A stretch of 30,068 bases of DNA from an uncultured Oscillibacter sp. (GCA_910584995.1 CAJUDW010000029.1:1-30068), one strand, 5' to 3'. Positions 12,690 to 20,891 are shown, counted from the first letter of the stretch. Translations and numbers: made by a program. Notes: generated by a model not told the origin, from the letters alone.

Positions 12690-13751
12690 TTGAGTATTGA
12701 CTTTGGAAACGACATCTATGAAGAGCCCATTGTGGCCAAGACTTTCCTCCAGGAGGATGCCCAGGAGGGTTCCCTCCGGCCCAGGACCCTGCGGGAGTAC
12801 ATCGGCCAGGAGAAGGCCAAGGAGAACCTCTCCATTTTTATTGAAGCCGCCAAGCGCAGGGAGGAGGCCCTGGATCATACCTTGCTCCACGGCCCTCCGG
12901 GCCTTGGCAAGACCACCCTGGCGGGGATCATCGCCCAGGAGATGGGCGTCAATATCCGGATCACCTCCGGCCCCGCCATTGAAAAGCAGGGGGATTTGGC
13001 GGCGCTTCTGACGAACCTGAACGAAGGCGACATTTTGTTTGTGGATGAAATCCACCGGCTGAACCGGCAGGTGGAAGAAATCCTGTACCCTGCCATGGAG
13101 GACTACGCTTTGGACATCATTGTGGGGAAGGGGCCCTCCGCCAATTCCATCCGGCTGGATCTGCCCAAGTTCACCCTGGTTGGTGCCACGACCCGGGCCG
13201 GGCAACTCTCCGCCCCTCTGCGGGATCGTTTTGGCGTAACGCTGCGGTTGGAGTTGTATACCCCGGAGGAACTGGCAAGGATTGTTACCCGATCTGCGGA
13301 GATCCTGCAAGTGGAAATTGTGCCGGAGGGCGCCTATGAAATTGCCCGGCGGAGCCGGGGGACCCCACGGATCGCCAACCGGATGCTCCGCCGGGTGCGG
13401 GATTTTGCCCAGGTACGGGCGGACGGCGTGATCATGAAGGATGTAGCGGATCAGGCCCTCTGTGCCCTGGAGGTGGATTATCTGGGCCTGGACGCTGTGG
13501 ACCGCCGGATGCTGAACGCTGTTATTGACAACTACGGGGGAGGCCCTGTAGGCCTGGAAACTCTGGCGGCCACCATCGGCGAGGAGGCTGTGACCTTGGA
13601 GGATGTGTATGAACCCTATTTGATGCAGCTGGGTTTTCTGACCCGGACGCCCAGGGGCCGCTGCGTCACCCAGAAAGCCTACCGACACCTCCACCGGGAT
13701 ATCCCCGGCGGGGAGGATGCCAAGGGCCTGATGGAGCAGCTTACCTTATAA
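12690..13751 (+). CDS. ruvB: RuvB Holliday junction branch-migration ATPase
   Basis: A 353-residue AAA+ motor. Walker A is GPPGLGKTT, Walker B ILFVDEIHRLNR, sensor 1 LVGATTRAGQLSAPLRDRF (with the arginine finger region), and the C-terminal winged helix ends TPRGRCVTQKAYRHL. I chose TTG at 12690 (LSIDFGNDIYEE) because AAGGAGGGGGG at 12671-12680 precedes it; a TTG at 12648 lies upstream of that site. About 100 bases separate it from DUF6054, with a small CAGCGC-TTT-GCGCTG hairpin and no obvious terminator. Confidence 0.96.
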   Translation: MSIDFGNDIYEEPIVAKTFLQEDAQEGSLRPRTLREYIGQEKAKENLSIFIEAAKRREEALDHTLLHGPPGLGKTTLAGIIAQEMGVNIRITSGPAIEKQGDLAALLTNLNEGDILFVDEIHRLNRQVEEILYPAMEDYALDIIVGKGPSANSIRLDLPKFTLVGATTRAGQLSAPLRDRFGVTLRLELYTPEELARIVTRSAEILQVEIVPEGAYEIARRSRGTPRIANRMLRRVRDFAQVRADGVIMKDVADQALCALEVDYLGLDAVDRRMLNAVIDNYGGGPVGLETLAATIGEEAVTLEDVYEPYLMQLGFLTRTPRGRCVTQKAYRHLHRDIPGGEDAKGLMEQLTL

Positions 13752-13826
13752 TATATATCATCATGAAGGCGGACAGACGGCCTTTGGGAACCGTTTTCGG
13801 ATAAAAGAAGAAAGGGATTGGATAAG

Positions 13827-15185
13827 ATGGGTAAATTGTTTGGAACCGATGGCATCCGTGGTGTAGTCGGGGAGAATTTGACAGCAGAAATGGCGTTCCG
13901 TGTTGGGCAGGCGGTAGCCTCTGCCCTGGAAGAGGAGATTGGCCGCCGGCCGGTAGTGGTCCTGGGAAAGGACACCCGCGTATCCTCCGATATGCTGGAA
14001 TCCGCCCTGATGGCCGGTATCTGTGATATGGGCGGCGATGTGAAACCTGTAGGCACCATTCCCACCCCCGCCGTCGCCTATCTGGCCCGGCAGGAGCGGG
14101 CGGATGCGGGCATTGTCATCTCCGCCTCCCACAATCCCTATGAACATAACGGCATCAAGGTCTTTAGCGGCCAGGGCTACAAGCTCTCCGACGAAATGGA
14201 GGAGAGGATTGAGGAAAAGATCCTCTCCGAGGCCCCGATGAAGCACCGGACCCGGGAGCGGATTGGCCGCCGGTACCACGGTATGCGCCAGCTGAAACGG
14301 GACTACATCGATTTTGCCGCCTCCACGATTGAATCCGATCTGGCGGGCCTGAAAATTCTGGCGGACTGCGCTAACGGCGCAGCCAGCGCCACCGCCCCGG
14401 AACTCTTTGGCCGGTTCAAGGCCAGGACGGACTTCATCAGCCGGGATCCGGACGGCCTGAACATCAATAACCGCTGCGGCTCCACCCATATGGAAGACCT
14501 TTCCTCCGCCGTCGTTAAGGGCGGGTACGATATCGGCGTTGCCTTTGACGGCGACGCGGATCGCTGCCTGTTGGTGGATGAGCAGGGGGGCGTCATCGAC
14601 GGCGATAAGGTGATGGCCGTCTGCGCCCTGGACATGAAGCGGCGGGGCCAGCTGAATGGGAATACCGTAGTGGCTACCGTTATGAGCAACCTGGGGCTCC
14701 ACGAGTTCTGCAAAAACAACGGCATTGATCTGGTCTGCACTGCCGTAGGCGATCGGAACGTTCTGGAGGAGATGCTCCGCCGGGACTACCGGATTGGCGG
14801 CGAGCAGTCTGGCCATACAATTTTCACCGGCCTGGAGACCACAGGTGACGGGCAGGTGACGGCCCTCCAGTTTTTGCAGGTGCTGGCCCGGTCCGGGAAG
14901 AAGGCCAGCCAGCTGGCCGCTATCTGCCCCTCTTATCCCCAAGTGCTGATCAATGTGGAGGTCCCCCACAGCGGCGGTGTGAAGGAGCGGATTATGGAGT
15001 CCCGGGAACTGGCAGATGCTGTGGAGAGGGAAGAGGGGATTTTGGGGGAAGGAGGCCGCGTTTTGGTGCGGTCCTCCGGAACCGAGGCCCTAATCCGGGT
15101 CATGGTGGAGGCAAAAACCGGGCAAATTGCCCAAGAGACGGCGGAACGGCTGGTGAATTTGATAAAATGTTTGAATTTTGCATAA
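13827..15185 (+). CDS. glmM: phosphoglucosamine mutase
   Basis: A 452-residue phosphohexomutase converting glucosamine-6-phosphate to glucosamine-1-phosphate for peptidoglycan precursors. The phosphoserine loop is ISASHNP (Ser101), the metal loop DGDADR (D241, D243, D245), the sugar loop GGEQSGH, and the phosphate loop RSSGTEALIRVM. The start MGKLFGTDGIRG is universal in GlmM; ATG at 13827 has AAAGGG ten bases upstream. The TTG at 13818 is a less likely alternative. No terminator follows before the next promoter. Confidence 0.97.
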   Translation: MGKLFGTDGIRGVVGENLTAEMAFRVGQAVASALEEEIGRRPVVVLGKDTRVSSDMLESALMAGICDMGGDVKPVGTIPTPAVAYLARQERADAGIVISASHNPYEHNGIKVFSGQGYKLSDEMEERIEEKILSEAPMKHRTRERIGRRYHGMRQLKRDYIDFAASTIESDLAGLKILADCANGAASATAPELFGRFKARTDFISRDPDGLNINNRCGSTHMEDLSSAVVKGGYDIGVAFDGDADRCLLVDEQGGVIDGDKVMAVCALDMKRRGQLNGNTVVATVMSNLGLHEFCKNNGIDLVCTAVGDRNVLEEMLRRDYRIGGEQSGHTIFTGLETTGDGQVTALQFLQVLARSGKKASQLAAICPSYPQVLINVEVPHSGGVKERIMESRELADAVEREEGILGEGGRVLVRSSGTEALIRVMVEAKTGQIAQETAERLVNLIKCLNFA

Positions 15186-15212
15186 AAATCCTTGGCAAAA
15201 CTGATAAACCCC

Positions 15213-15242
15213 TTGACAATTCCATCCAGAGACAGGTATAAT
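15213..15242 (+). promoter_or_regulatory. consensus promoter of the sigH-like gene
   Basis: Perfect TTGACA (15213-15218), 18-bp spacer, perfect TATAAT (15237-15242). The -10 ends only five bases before the ATG at 15248, so the RNA should begin at or next to the start codon. Confidence 0.9.
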
Positions 15243-15247
15243 GACCT

Positions 15248-15889
15248 ATGTACAATTCTACCGAGCAGACCCGGTTCCCTCCGGACCGGCTGGGAGATGA
15301 AGAATTATGCCGTTTGGCGGCCAAAGGGGACCGTCTGGCGGAGGAGATTCTGGTCACCCGATATAACCGTCTGGTCCGCAGCTGCGCCCGCCCTTTCTTT
15401 CTGGCGGGGGGCGACAGCGAGGATTTGACCCAGGAGGGCATGGTGGGCCTTATCAAAGCCGTCCGGGAATACGACGCCTCCAAGGAGGCATCCTTCCGGA
15501 CCTTCGCGGAAATCTGCATTCGCAGCCGGCTGTACTCCGTTCTCCGCGCGGCCGCGCGGGATAAGCATGTACCGCTTAATCAGTCGGTTCCTTTGGATAC
15601 ACCCTTCTTTGACAGCAATTCCTACACCTCTGGTACCAGTAATTTGGCGCGGCGGGACCCTGAAGATGATCTCATCGACAGGGAGCATACGGCAGCCCTC
15701 TTATCCGGTGTCCGGAAACAGTTGTCCGAATTTGAAGCGAAGATCATGGGGTACTATTTAGACGGGCTTTCCTGCAGGGAGATTGCCGAGACGGTAGGCA
15801 AACCTTTGAAGTCCGTGGACAACGCCGTGCAGCGTATCCGGCGCAAAGTGGCACGGCAGTTACTTTCCGGCGATGTCAGCGAGAGCTGA
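15248..15889 (+). CDS. sigH: sigma-70 family factor, SigH-like (Spo0H)
   Basis: A 213-residue sigma factor of the SigH type, which directs early stationary-phase and sporulation genes. Region 2 reads YNRLVRSCARPFFLAGGDSE, EDLTQEGMVGLIKAVREYD, SFRTFAEICIRSRLYSVLR; the KHVPLNQSVPLDTPFFD linker is typical of SigH; region 4 is LSCREIAETVGKPLKSVDNAVQRIRRK. ATG 15248 is the first possible start because a TGA in frame lies at 15242-15244. There is no Shine-Dalgarno and almost no room for a leader, implying a leaderless mRNA. The next in-frame start would remove conserved sequence. Confidence 0.9.
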   Translation: MYNSTEQTRFPPDRLGDEELCRLAAKGDRLAEEILVTRYNRLVRSCARPFFLAGGDSEDLTQEGMVGLIKAVREYDASKEASFRTFAEICIRSRLYSVLRAAARDKHVPLNQSVPLDTPFFDSNSYTSGTSNLARRDPEDDLIDREHTAALLSGVRKQLSEFEAKIMGYYLDGLSCREIAETVGKPLKSVDNAVQRIRRKVARQLLSGDVSES

Positions 15890-15930
15890 ACGCAAATATA
15901 TTTTTCTATTTCAAAGAGAGGGTAAACAAC

Positions 15931-16212
15931 ATGTACGAAGACAAGACTTTAGTATGCAAAGAATGCGGCCAGGAGTTCGTGTTCACCGCCGGTGAGCAGG
16001 AGTTTTATGCTGAGCGCGGCTTCCAGAATGAGCCCCAGCGCTGCAAGACCTGCCGCGACGCCCGCAAGAACGCCGCCCGTGGTCCCCGGGAGTATTTCAC
16101 GGCTGTCTGCGCCGCCTGCGGCGGCGAGGCCCGTGTGCCCTTCGAGCCCAAGAGCGACCGGCCTGTCTATTGCAGCGAGTGCTTCGCTAAGATGCGCGAG
16201 CAGCAGAGATAA
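15931..16212 (+). CDS. two-module zinc-ribbon protein
   Basis: A 93-residue protein with two CxxC...CxxC ribbons: C9/C12 with C38/C41 and C60/C63 with C81/C84. The first module (TLVCKECGQEFVFTAGEQEFY, then RGFQNEPQRCKTCR) is a known zinc-ribbon family (zinc-ribbon domain protein of Firmicutes). The second (FTAVCAACGGEARVPFEP) resembles the CxxCxxC ribbons common in Patescibacteria and Clostridia. Codons are strongly biased to C/G-ending forms, suggesting high expression. GAGAGGG precedes the ATG. Role unknown; nucleic-acid binding is an inference. Confidence 0.85.
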   Translation: MYEDKTLVCKECGQEFVFTAGEQEFYAERGFQNEPQRCKTCRDARKNAARGPREYFTAVCAACGGEARVPFEPKSDRPVYCSECFAKMREQQR

Positions 16213-16224
16213 GTATTTGCTACG

Positions 16225-16257
16225 AAAAACAGCGTCCGCTATGCGGGCGCTGTTTTT
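16225..16257 (+). terminator. terminator of the zinc-ribbon gene
   Basis: A 15-bp stem 16225-16239/16243-16257 (AAAAACAGCGTCCGC, one T-G pair) with a TAT loop; the right arm ends in TTTTT. Confidence 0.85.
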
Positions 16258-16323
16258 GCGTTCGGCCAAAGGCAGAGGAGGTAGGGCAACTCGCGAAATT
16301 CCATACTTTTCTTGGATTTTCTA

Positions 16324-16352
16324 TTGAATTCGTGCGGAGAATAGAGTATAAT
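16324..16352 (+). promoter_or_regulatory. promoter of the DUF1858 gene
   Basis: TTGAAT (16324-16329), 17-bp spacer, perfect TATAAT (16347-16352). The leader of about 95 bases contains a small CTCCG/CGGAG hairpin followed by ATTTTTT. Confidence 0.8.
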
Positions 16353-16454
16353 ACTACTGTTCCGGCTATGATCATCCAGAAATCTGGCCTGCCGTGCAAT
16401 GCTCCGCAGTTGCCGGAGTGTTTGATCTGATTTTTTCATTTGGAGGAAATATCC

Positions 16455-16664
16455 ATGATTACCATTACAAAAGACACCATTATTGGCGATATTCTTGACG
16501 TGGCGCCCCAGACTGCGCCTATCTTCCTGTCCATCGGTATGCACTGCCTGGGCTGCCCCTCCTCCCGGGGCGAGACTGTGGAGGAAGCCTGCATGGTTCA
16601 CGGCATTGACGTGGAGAAGCTGCTGGCCCTGGTGAACGAAGAGGCTAACAAGCAGGCCCAGTAA
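16455..16664 (+). CDS. DUF1858 domain redox-disulfide protein
   Basis: A 69-residue single-domain protein: ITKDTIIGDILDVAPQTAPIFLSIGMHCLGCPSS-type sequence, then ETVEEACMVHGIDVEKLLALV. The CLGC pair is the conserved redox disulfide of the hybrid-cluster-associated domain (DUF1858). The ATG at 16455 has GGAGG at 16442-16446; an upstream in-frame start would sit on the ribosome site. Partners are unknown; no hybrid cluster protein is nearby. Confidence 0.9.
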   Translation: MITITKDTIIGDILDVAPQTAPIFLSIGMHCLGCPSSRGETVEEACMVHGIDVEKLLALVNEEANKQAQ

Positions 16665-16677
16665 CAAGTGCCCAAAC

Positions 16678-16711
16678 AGGACGCATACGGGAATTTTTCC
16701 GTATGCGTCCT
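16678..16711 (+). terminator. hairpin between DUF1858 and trmK
   Basis: A perfect 13-bp stem AGGACGCATACGG/CCGTATGCGTCCT with an eight-base loop. The T run is in the loop, not after the stem, so termination may be weak and trmK could be read through. Confidence 0.5.
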
Positions 16712-16735
16712 TCCATGGAATGGGGAGGGGAGCCT

Positions 16736-17443
16736 TTGGCAAAACGATTGGAACTGGCGCCCAGGCTGGCACTGCTGGCCTCCTGGGTTCCTCCGGGCGC
16801 ACATCTGGCCGATGTGGGCACGGATCACGGGCATCTCCCTGTGTGGCTGGCCCTCCATGGAAGAATTGCCTCCGCTGTTGCCAGTGATCTCCGGACAGGG
16901 CCTCTTGATCGGGCCCGTTTGGCAGGAAAAACATATGGTGTAAAGGGAATCGACTTCCGCCTGTGCGACGGCCTTTCTGCTGTGGCACCCCAGGAATGTG
17001 ACACCGTGGTAATTGCCGGAATGGGAGGGGAGAACATCGCCGCCATCCTCTCCGGCGCGCCCTGGACAGCAGACGGGCGCCATACGCTGCTCCTCCAGCC
17101 CCAGAGCAGGGAGGAGGTCCTCCGCCGCTTCCTGATGGAGCACGGCTATGCCGTCCGCCGGGAAGCCTTGGTGGAGGATCGGGGGATCCTGTACCCCTGT
17201 ATGGAGGCCGTGGCGGGGAAAATGGCCCTTTCGCCGGGCCAATTGTGGGGAGGGGCGGCATTGCTGCATGATCCTTTAGGCAGCCGTTACATGATCGAAA
17301 AAATCCTCCGCCTGCAAACCGCCGTGGCAGGTCTCAACCGGGCCGGCGGGGCGGAAAACCAGAAAAAAGCGGACGCGCTGCGGGATATTTTAACCGGGCT
17401 GCTGTCCCTGAGAGAGGAGTGGCGCCATGCCAACTGTCCGTGA
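16736..17443 (+). CDS. trmK: tRNA (adenine-22-N1)-methyltransferase TrmK
   Basis: A 235-residue SAM-dependent methyltransferase modifying A22 of tRNA. Motif I is HLADVGTDHGHLPVWL, then AVASDLRTGPLDRA and the catalytic-side motif VVIAGMGGENIAAIL; the C-terminal part is helical. The TTG at 16736 follows GGGGAGGGG and gives the family start AKRLELAPRLALLASWVP. Upstream ATGs lie in the hairpin and have no ribosome site. It overlaps the next gene by 17 bases; TrmK-Nif3 pairing is common in Firmicutes. Confidence 0.92.
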   Translation: MAKRLELAPRLALLASWVPPGAHLADVGTDHGHLPVWLALHGRIASAVASDLRTGPLDRARLAGKTYGVKGIDFRLCDGLSAVAPQECDTVVIAGMGGENIAAILSGAPWTADGRHTLLLQPQSREEVLRRFLMEHGYAVRREALVEDRGILYPCMEAVAGKMALSPGQLWGGAALLHDPLGSRYMIEKILRLQTAVAGLNRAGGAENQKKADALRDILTGLLSLREEWRHANCP

Positions 17444-18215
17444 TTTGGAGGGGGCCCTTTACCAGCTGGCTCCCAAGCATCTGGCAGTGGAATGGGACAA
17501 CGTGGGCCATCTGCTGGGAGATCCGGATCAGGAGGTCTCCCGGGTATTGATGGCGTTGGACATTACAGAGGCTGTGGCTGCTGAGGCCGCCGCTAAAGGC
17601 TGCCAACTGATTGTGGCCCATCATCCAGTGATGAACTGCAAATGGCAGCAGGTGCAGACCGTCCGGGACGATACACCCCAGGGGCATTTGCTGTTAAGCC
17701 TCCTGCGGAACCGGATTTCCGCCATCTGTATGCACACCAATCTGGACGCCGCGGAAGGCGGTGTCAACGATGCCTTGGCGGAAGCCCTGCGTTTGGAGGA
17801 TCCTGGGCCATTTACCGACGATAAAATCGGCCGTTGTGGCCTGCTGCCGGAACCCCGGGATCTGCGGGAGTTTGTCCGCTTTGTGAGCCGTTGCCTTGGC
17901 TGCGGCGGCGTCCGGTACGCCTCCGCCGGGAGGCCTGTCCGCCAGGTGGCGGTGGGCGGCGGCGCCTGCGGGGACTATGCGGATGCGGCCATTGCCGCCG
18001 GATGCGACACCTTTGTTACTGCCGATCTCAGTTACCACCAGTTCCTGGACGCGGCAGGGAAGGGGATCAACCTGATTGACGCCGGGCATTTTCCCACAGA
18101 AGACCCGGTTTGCGGGCGGCTGGTATCCTATATTTCCCAGTGTTTCCCGGAAATTTCCGTTGAAAAATCCACCTCCCACCGGGAAGTGATTCAATACTAC
18201 GTTGAAGGAGAGTAA
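17427..18215 (+). CDS. Nif3-like dinuclear metal centre protein
   Basis: A 262-residue Nif3/DUF34 (YqfO-type) protein. Metal ligands are H65-H66 in IVAHHP, H103 and D107 in MHTNLDAAEGG, and the C-terminal DAGHFPTE. It lacks the extra central domain of the longer YqfO form. It overlaps trmK by 17 bases and is followed by yebC after five bases, so it belongs to one operon. The biochemical role of the family is not settled; GTP cyclohydrolase I type 2 names are likely misleading. Confidence 0.92.
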   Translation: MPTVRDLEGALYQLAPKHLAVEWDNVGHLLGDPDQEVSRVLMALDITEAVAAEAAAKGCQLIVAHHPVMNCKWQQVQTVRDDTPQGHLLLSLLRNRISAICMHTNLDAAEGGVNDALAEALRLEDPGPFTDDKIGRCGLLPEPRDLREFVRFVSRCLGCGGVRYASAGRPVRQVAVGGGACGDYADAAIAAGCDTFVTADLSYHQFLDAAGKGINLIDAGHFPTEDPVCGRLVSYISQCFPEISVEKSTSHREVIQYYVEGE

Positions 18216-18220
18216 TCGCT

Positions 18221-18955
18221 ATGTCTGGACATTCCAAGTGGCATAATATCCAAAAAACCAAAGGCGCGGCCGACGCCAAGCGCTCCGCTGCATTTACCAA
18301 AATCGCCCGCGAAATTATCGTGGCGGTGAAGGAGGGGGGGTCTGGCGATCCCAATAACAACTCCCGTCTGGCCACCGTCATCGCCAAGGCCAAAGCCGTC
18401 AATATGCCGAACGACAACATCAAGCGCACCATTGATAAGGCCTTGGGTTCCGGCAATACGGACAGCTACGAAGCTGTCACCTACGAGGGCTACGGCCCCG
18501 GTGGCGTGGCTGTCATTGTGGAAGCCCTGACGGATAACCGCCAGCGAACGGCTCCGGAAGTCCGCCATGCTTTTGACAAGTGCAACGGCAATCTGGGTGC
18601 GCAGGGCTGCGTTTCCTGGTCCTTCGATAAGAAGGGCGTGATTGTCATTGACAATGAGGAAGGGGAACTGGACGAGGATACCGTGATGATGGACGCGCTG
18701 GACGCTGGCGCGGCAGATTTTGAGGCCGACGGCCCGGCCCTGGAGATTACCTGCGATCCGGACGCCTTCAACGATGTGGTGAAGGCCTTGGAGGCGAAGG
18801 GGTATGTGTTTGTCAACGCTGATATTGAGATGGTGCCCCAGAATTACATCCAGCTTTCCGGCGAGGGTGATCTGAAGAATATGCAGAAACTCATCGACAT
18901 GCTGGAGGACAATGACGACGTACAGAACGTCTGGCACAACTGGGATAACGGCTGA
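18221..18955 (+). CDS. yebC: YebC/TACO1 family protein
   Basis: A 244-residue YebC/PmpR family protein. The N-terminus MSGHSKWHNIQKTKGAADAK is the family signature, followed by AFTKIAREIIVAVKEGG, YEGYGPGGVAVIVEALTDNR and GCVSWSFDKKGVI. Members were annotated as DNA-binding regulators; some have been linked to translation of proline-rich stretches. GAAGGAGAG precedes the ATG. Last gene of the trmK operon. Confidence 0.96.
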   Translation: MSGHSKWHNIQKTKGAADAKRSAAFTKIAREIIVAVKEGGSGDPNNNSRLATVIAKAKAVNMPNDNIKRTIDKALGSGNTDSYEAVTYEGYGPGGVAVIVEALTDNRQRTAPEVRHAFDKCNGNLGAQGCVSWSFDKKGVIVIDNEEGELDEDTVMMDALDAGAADFEADGPALEITCDPDAFNDVVKALEAKGYVFVNADIEMVPQNYIQLSGEGDLKNMQKLIDMLEDNDDVQNVWHNWDNG

Positions 18956-18958
18956 GGA

Positions 18959-18993
18959 AAATAGGGTTCCCGCTGCTGGCGGGAACCCTATTT
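18959..18993 (+). terminator. yebC terminator
   Basis: A perfect 15-bp stem AAATAGGGTTCCCGC (18959-18973) with 18979-18993, five-base loop; the right arm ends in ATTT. Confidence 0.85.
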
Positions 18994-19054
18994 CTGCCGG
19001 AAGGCCTTTTTGGCAGGTTGAGGCAGAGTCCTTTTTTCCATATCTCCAAATATA

Positions 19055-19084
19055 AATTAAACAAAACTAAAGTTTTGTTTAATT
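19055..19084. repeat. AT-rich perfect palindrome
   Basis: AATTAAACAAAACT (19055-19068) and its complement (19071-19084), 14 bp with a two-base loop. It is about 70 bases past the 3' end of rnpB on the minus strand, where it could terminate transcription, but it also resembles the palindrome at 25924-25953. The rest of 18994-19154 holds only a GGCCCC/GGGGCC hairpin (19115-19150). Confidence 0.6.
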
Positions 19085-19154
19085 CTATGGAGCGTTTGAC
19101 CCTGCGGGGAACAGGGAAGGCCCCGGCCGCGTATTCCGCAGCTGGGGCCATAGG

Positions 19155-19779
19155 CCGAGCAAGACTATAAGCCGGGTTCTGTATTTGACAGCCATCTATC
19201 TAGGCGTACCGTTGCCGGTACGCTCAAGCCACCCCGGGAGCGGCCGGGCCAGCCTACATGCCCCCATTCCGGTGTTGCTCCGGATAGAGTTTACAGCGAC
19301 GGGCAGTTCCCAGCCGTCGGGTGCGCTCTTACCGCACCTTTCCACCCTTACCCTCACCGGCGCAAGCTTCATATCCTCCGCACTGCCGCAAGCGGCAGCG
19401 CGAACGTATTCCGCTGCGCCTCCTCCCCCCGCGAAAATTTTGTTTTCACCAGGGCCCCTTTGGCGGAGAAAACGGGCCCCCTTTCTGGGGAGGCTCCGGT
19501 ATCCCTGAAAGGGGAGAACCAATGGAGGTTTTAAGAACCTTAGGCTTCCGCTTTTGCGGGAGATCCACGCCCTTTTTCAAGGGGGAAATCTATTGGGGAT
19601 TGTACCTGTTTTCCCGGGAAAACAACGCTTTCGCGGGGAGAGGAGGGCGGTATATCTCTGTTGCACTTTTCCTCAGATCGCTCTGGGCGGGCGTTACCCG
19701 TTATCCTTGCCCTGTGGAGCCCGGACTTTCCTCATGGCCAGCCTTTCGGCTGGGCCACGCGGCTGCCTGTCTTACTCGT
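19155..19779 (-). ncRNA. rnpB: RNase P RNA (type A-like) with enlarged arm
   Basis: The minus strand carries the conserved P RNA blocks: GAGGAAAGTCCGGGCTCCAC near the 5' end, ACAGAGATATACCGCC, GGTAAGGGTGGAAAGGTGC with GGTAAGAGCGCACC, and ACAGAACCCGGCTTATAG near the 3' end. The ends pair as P1: CGAGTAAGAC (minus strand, near 19778-19769) with GTCTTGCTCG (near 19165-19156). The RNA is about 625 bases, well above the usual 350-450. The excess lies in one arm, between the ATACCGCC block and GGTAAGGGTGG, where arms 19419-19436 and 19629-19646 pair over 18 bp with one mismatch and enclose 192 bases. The position fits P12. RNase P matures tRNA 5' ends. Confidence 0.95.
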
Positions 19780-19785
19780 CAACAT

Positions 19786-19815
19786 ATTTTACTAAAAAAC
19801 AAGGTGGTTTGTCAA
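19786..19815 (-). promoter_or_regulatory. rnpB promoter
   Basis: On the minus strand a perfect TTGACA (19815-19810), 18-bp spacer, TAAAAT (19791-19786). The start of transcription falls at about 19779, matching the P1 stem. The -35 contains the stop codon (TGA, 19814-19812) of the ogt fusion gene. Confidence 0.85.
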
Positions 19816-20621
19816 CCATTTCTCTCTTCCGGCAGCGGCTTTCTGATATATTGCAGAAATTCCTGCCGGACTGCGCCAATTGTTCGGAAGGCCTCCCGGG
19901 CCTGGTTCAGCGTCATGCCCCGGTTTTCATCGCTGGGCTCATCATCAGAGACGGTAAACACGTCGTTTTCCCAAAAGCACACCGGGCAGATATACGCTAT
20001 TGCATCCTCTTTGGGAACGGGAAAAGTGAGATATCCACAGCAGGGGCAGGGGAATTTCCCTGGTTCCGGCTGCCTTTCCCCAGGGGAATCCTCGTTTTTT
20101 TCTCCTTGGACAGCCGTTGGGAGGAACAGGGCCTTTTTCCGCAGGGAAACGCTTCTTTGCTCCAATTCCAATAAAAACCGCTTCTTTTCTACGCCTCCGG
20201 CGTATCCTGTCAGACTGCCGTCTGCTCCCATCACCCGGTGGCAGGGGATCAGGATGGAGATAGGATTACGGCCTACTGCGTTGCCTGCCGCCCGGGGGGA
20301 GGTTCCCAGTGACGCCGCCAGTTCTCCGTAGGTAATGGTTTGGCCATAGGGAATTTCCAACAGCCGGTTCCAAACCACCTGTTGGAAAGCTGTCCCTTTA
20401 AGTGTAATAGGTAAATGGTTTACAGGGATTTGCCCTGCAAAATAGTGATCCAGCCACGCTGCCGCCTGTTGAAAGAGGGGAAGATTCGAGGCTTCCTCTG
20501 GGTGTGGAACTAATCCGGCGGCAAAATATTTCTGGTTTTCCAGCCAGAGCCCCGTCAGGCCCTCCCCATCGGAGGCCAGCGTCAGCTGCCCGACAGGAGA
20601 GGGGAGTGTTGTGATGTACAT
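19812..20621 (-). CDS. ogt: Ogt methyltransferase fused to a CPCC zinc-ribbon domain
   Basis: A 269-residue two-domain protein. Residues 1-155 are a full O6-methylguanine-DNA methyltransferase: start MYITTLPSPVGQLTLAS, helix-turn-helix IPYGQTITYGELAASLG, arginine-finger-like AAGNAVGRNP and the acceptor IPCHRV (Cys127). After a linker (about 156-188) comes a cysteine-rich CPCC domain (FPCPCCGYLTF, C192/C194/C195; ICPVCFWEND, C212/C215; MTLNQAREAFRTIGA), normally a separate small protein. AGGAGG precedes the ATG. Both domains look intact and in one frame with no sign of sequencing error, so I read it as a true fusion. The role of the CPCC part is unknown. Confidence 0.92.
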   Translation of the reverse strand: MYITTLPSPVGQLTLASDGEGLTGLWLENQKYFAAGLVPHPEEASNLPLFQQAAAWLDHYFAGQIPVNHLPITLKGTAFQQVVWNRLLEIPYGQTITYGELAASLGTSPRAAGNAVGRNPISILIPCHRVMGADGSLTGYAGGVEKKRFLLELEQRSVSLRKKALFLPTAVQGEKNEDSPGERQPEPGKFPCPCCGYLTFPVPKEDAIAYICPVCFWENDVFTVSDDEPSDENRGMTLNQAREAFRTIGAVRQEFLQYIRKPLPEERNG

Positions 20622-20700
20622 GAAGGACCTCCTATTTCATGACAGCCCGTCAATGGGTTTTCCCTTTGAAAAATTCTTATGGAGTGTGTCTTTTCCATTC

Positions 20701-20729
20701 ATTCTATCATGAAAACACTTTTCTTACAA
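20701..20729 (-). promoter_or_regulatory. promoter of the ogt fusion gene
   Basis: On the minus strand TTGTAA (20729-20724), 17-bp spacer, TAGAAT (20706-20701). The leader is about 75 bases. Confidence 0.6.
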
Positions 20730-20804
20730 TATGGATACGGCCCTGTTTGGCCAAGAGGGAAATCCGTTCAGGACAGCATAAAGAGGGATTCCTTTGGGCA
20801 GGGC

Positions 20805-20834
20805 TTGCCAGAGACAGGCACTATATGCTACAAT
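20805..20834 (+). promoter_or_regulatory. coaX promoter
   Basis: TTGCCA (20805-20810), 18-bp spacer, TGCTACAAT (extended -10, TACAAT 20829-20834). Confidence 0.7.
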
Positions 20835-20891
20835 CATATCAATAAAGAAACCGTTTGCCCCGGAAGGCAGACGGAGGGAGGGGATATTTTC

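Noticed and set aside
12615..14969. 359- and 402-residue minus-strand frames
   Set aside because: Shadows of ruvB and glmM, whose catalytic motifs fix the coding strand.
19185..20331. Long plus-strand frames (up to 336 residues) over rnpB and ogt
   Set aside because: They are antisense to RNase P RNA and the Ogt fusion and have no start signals.
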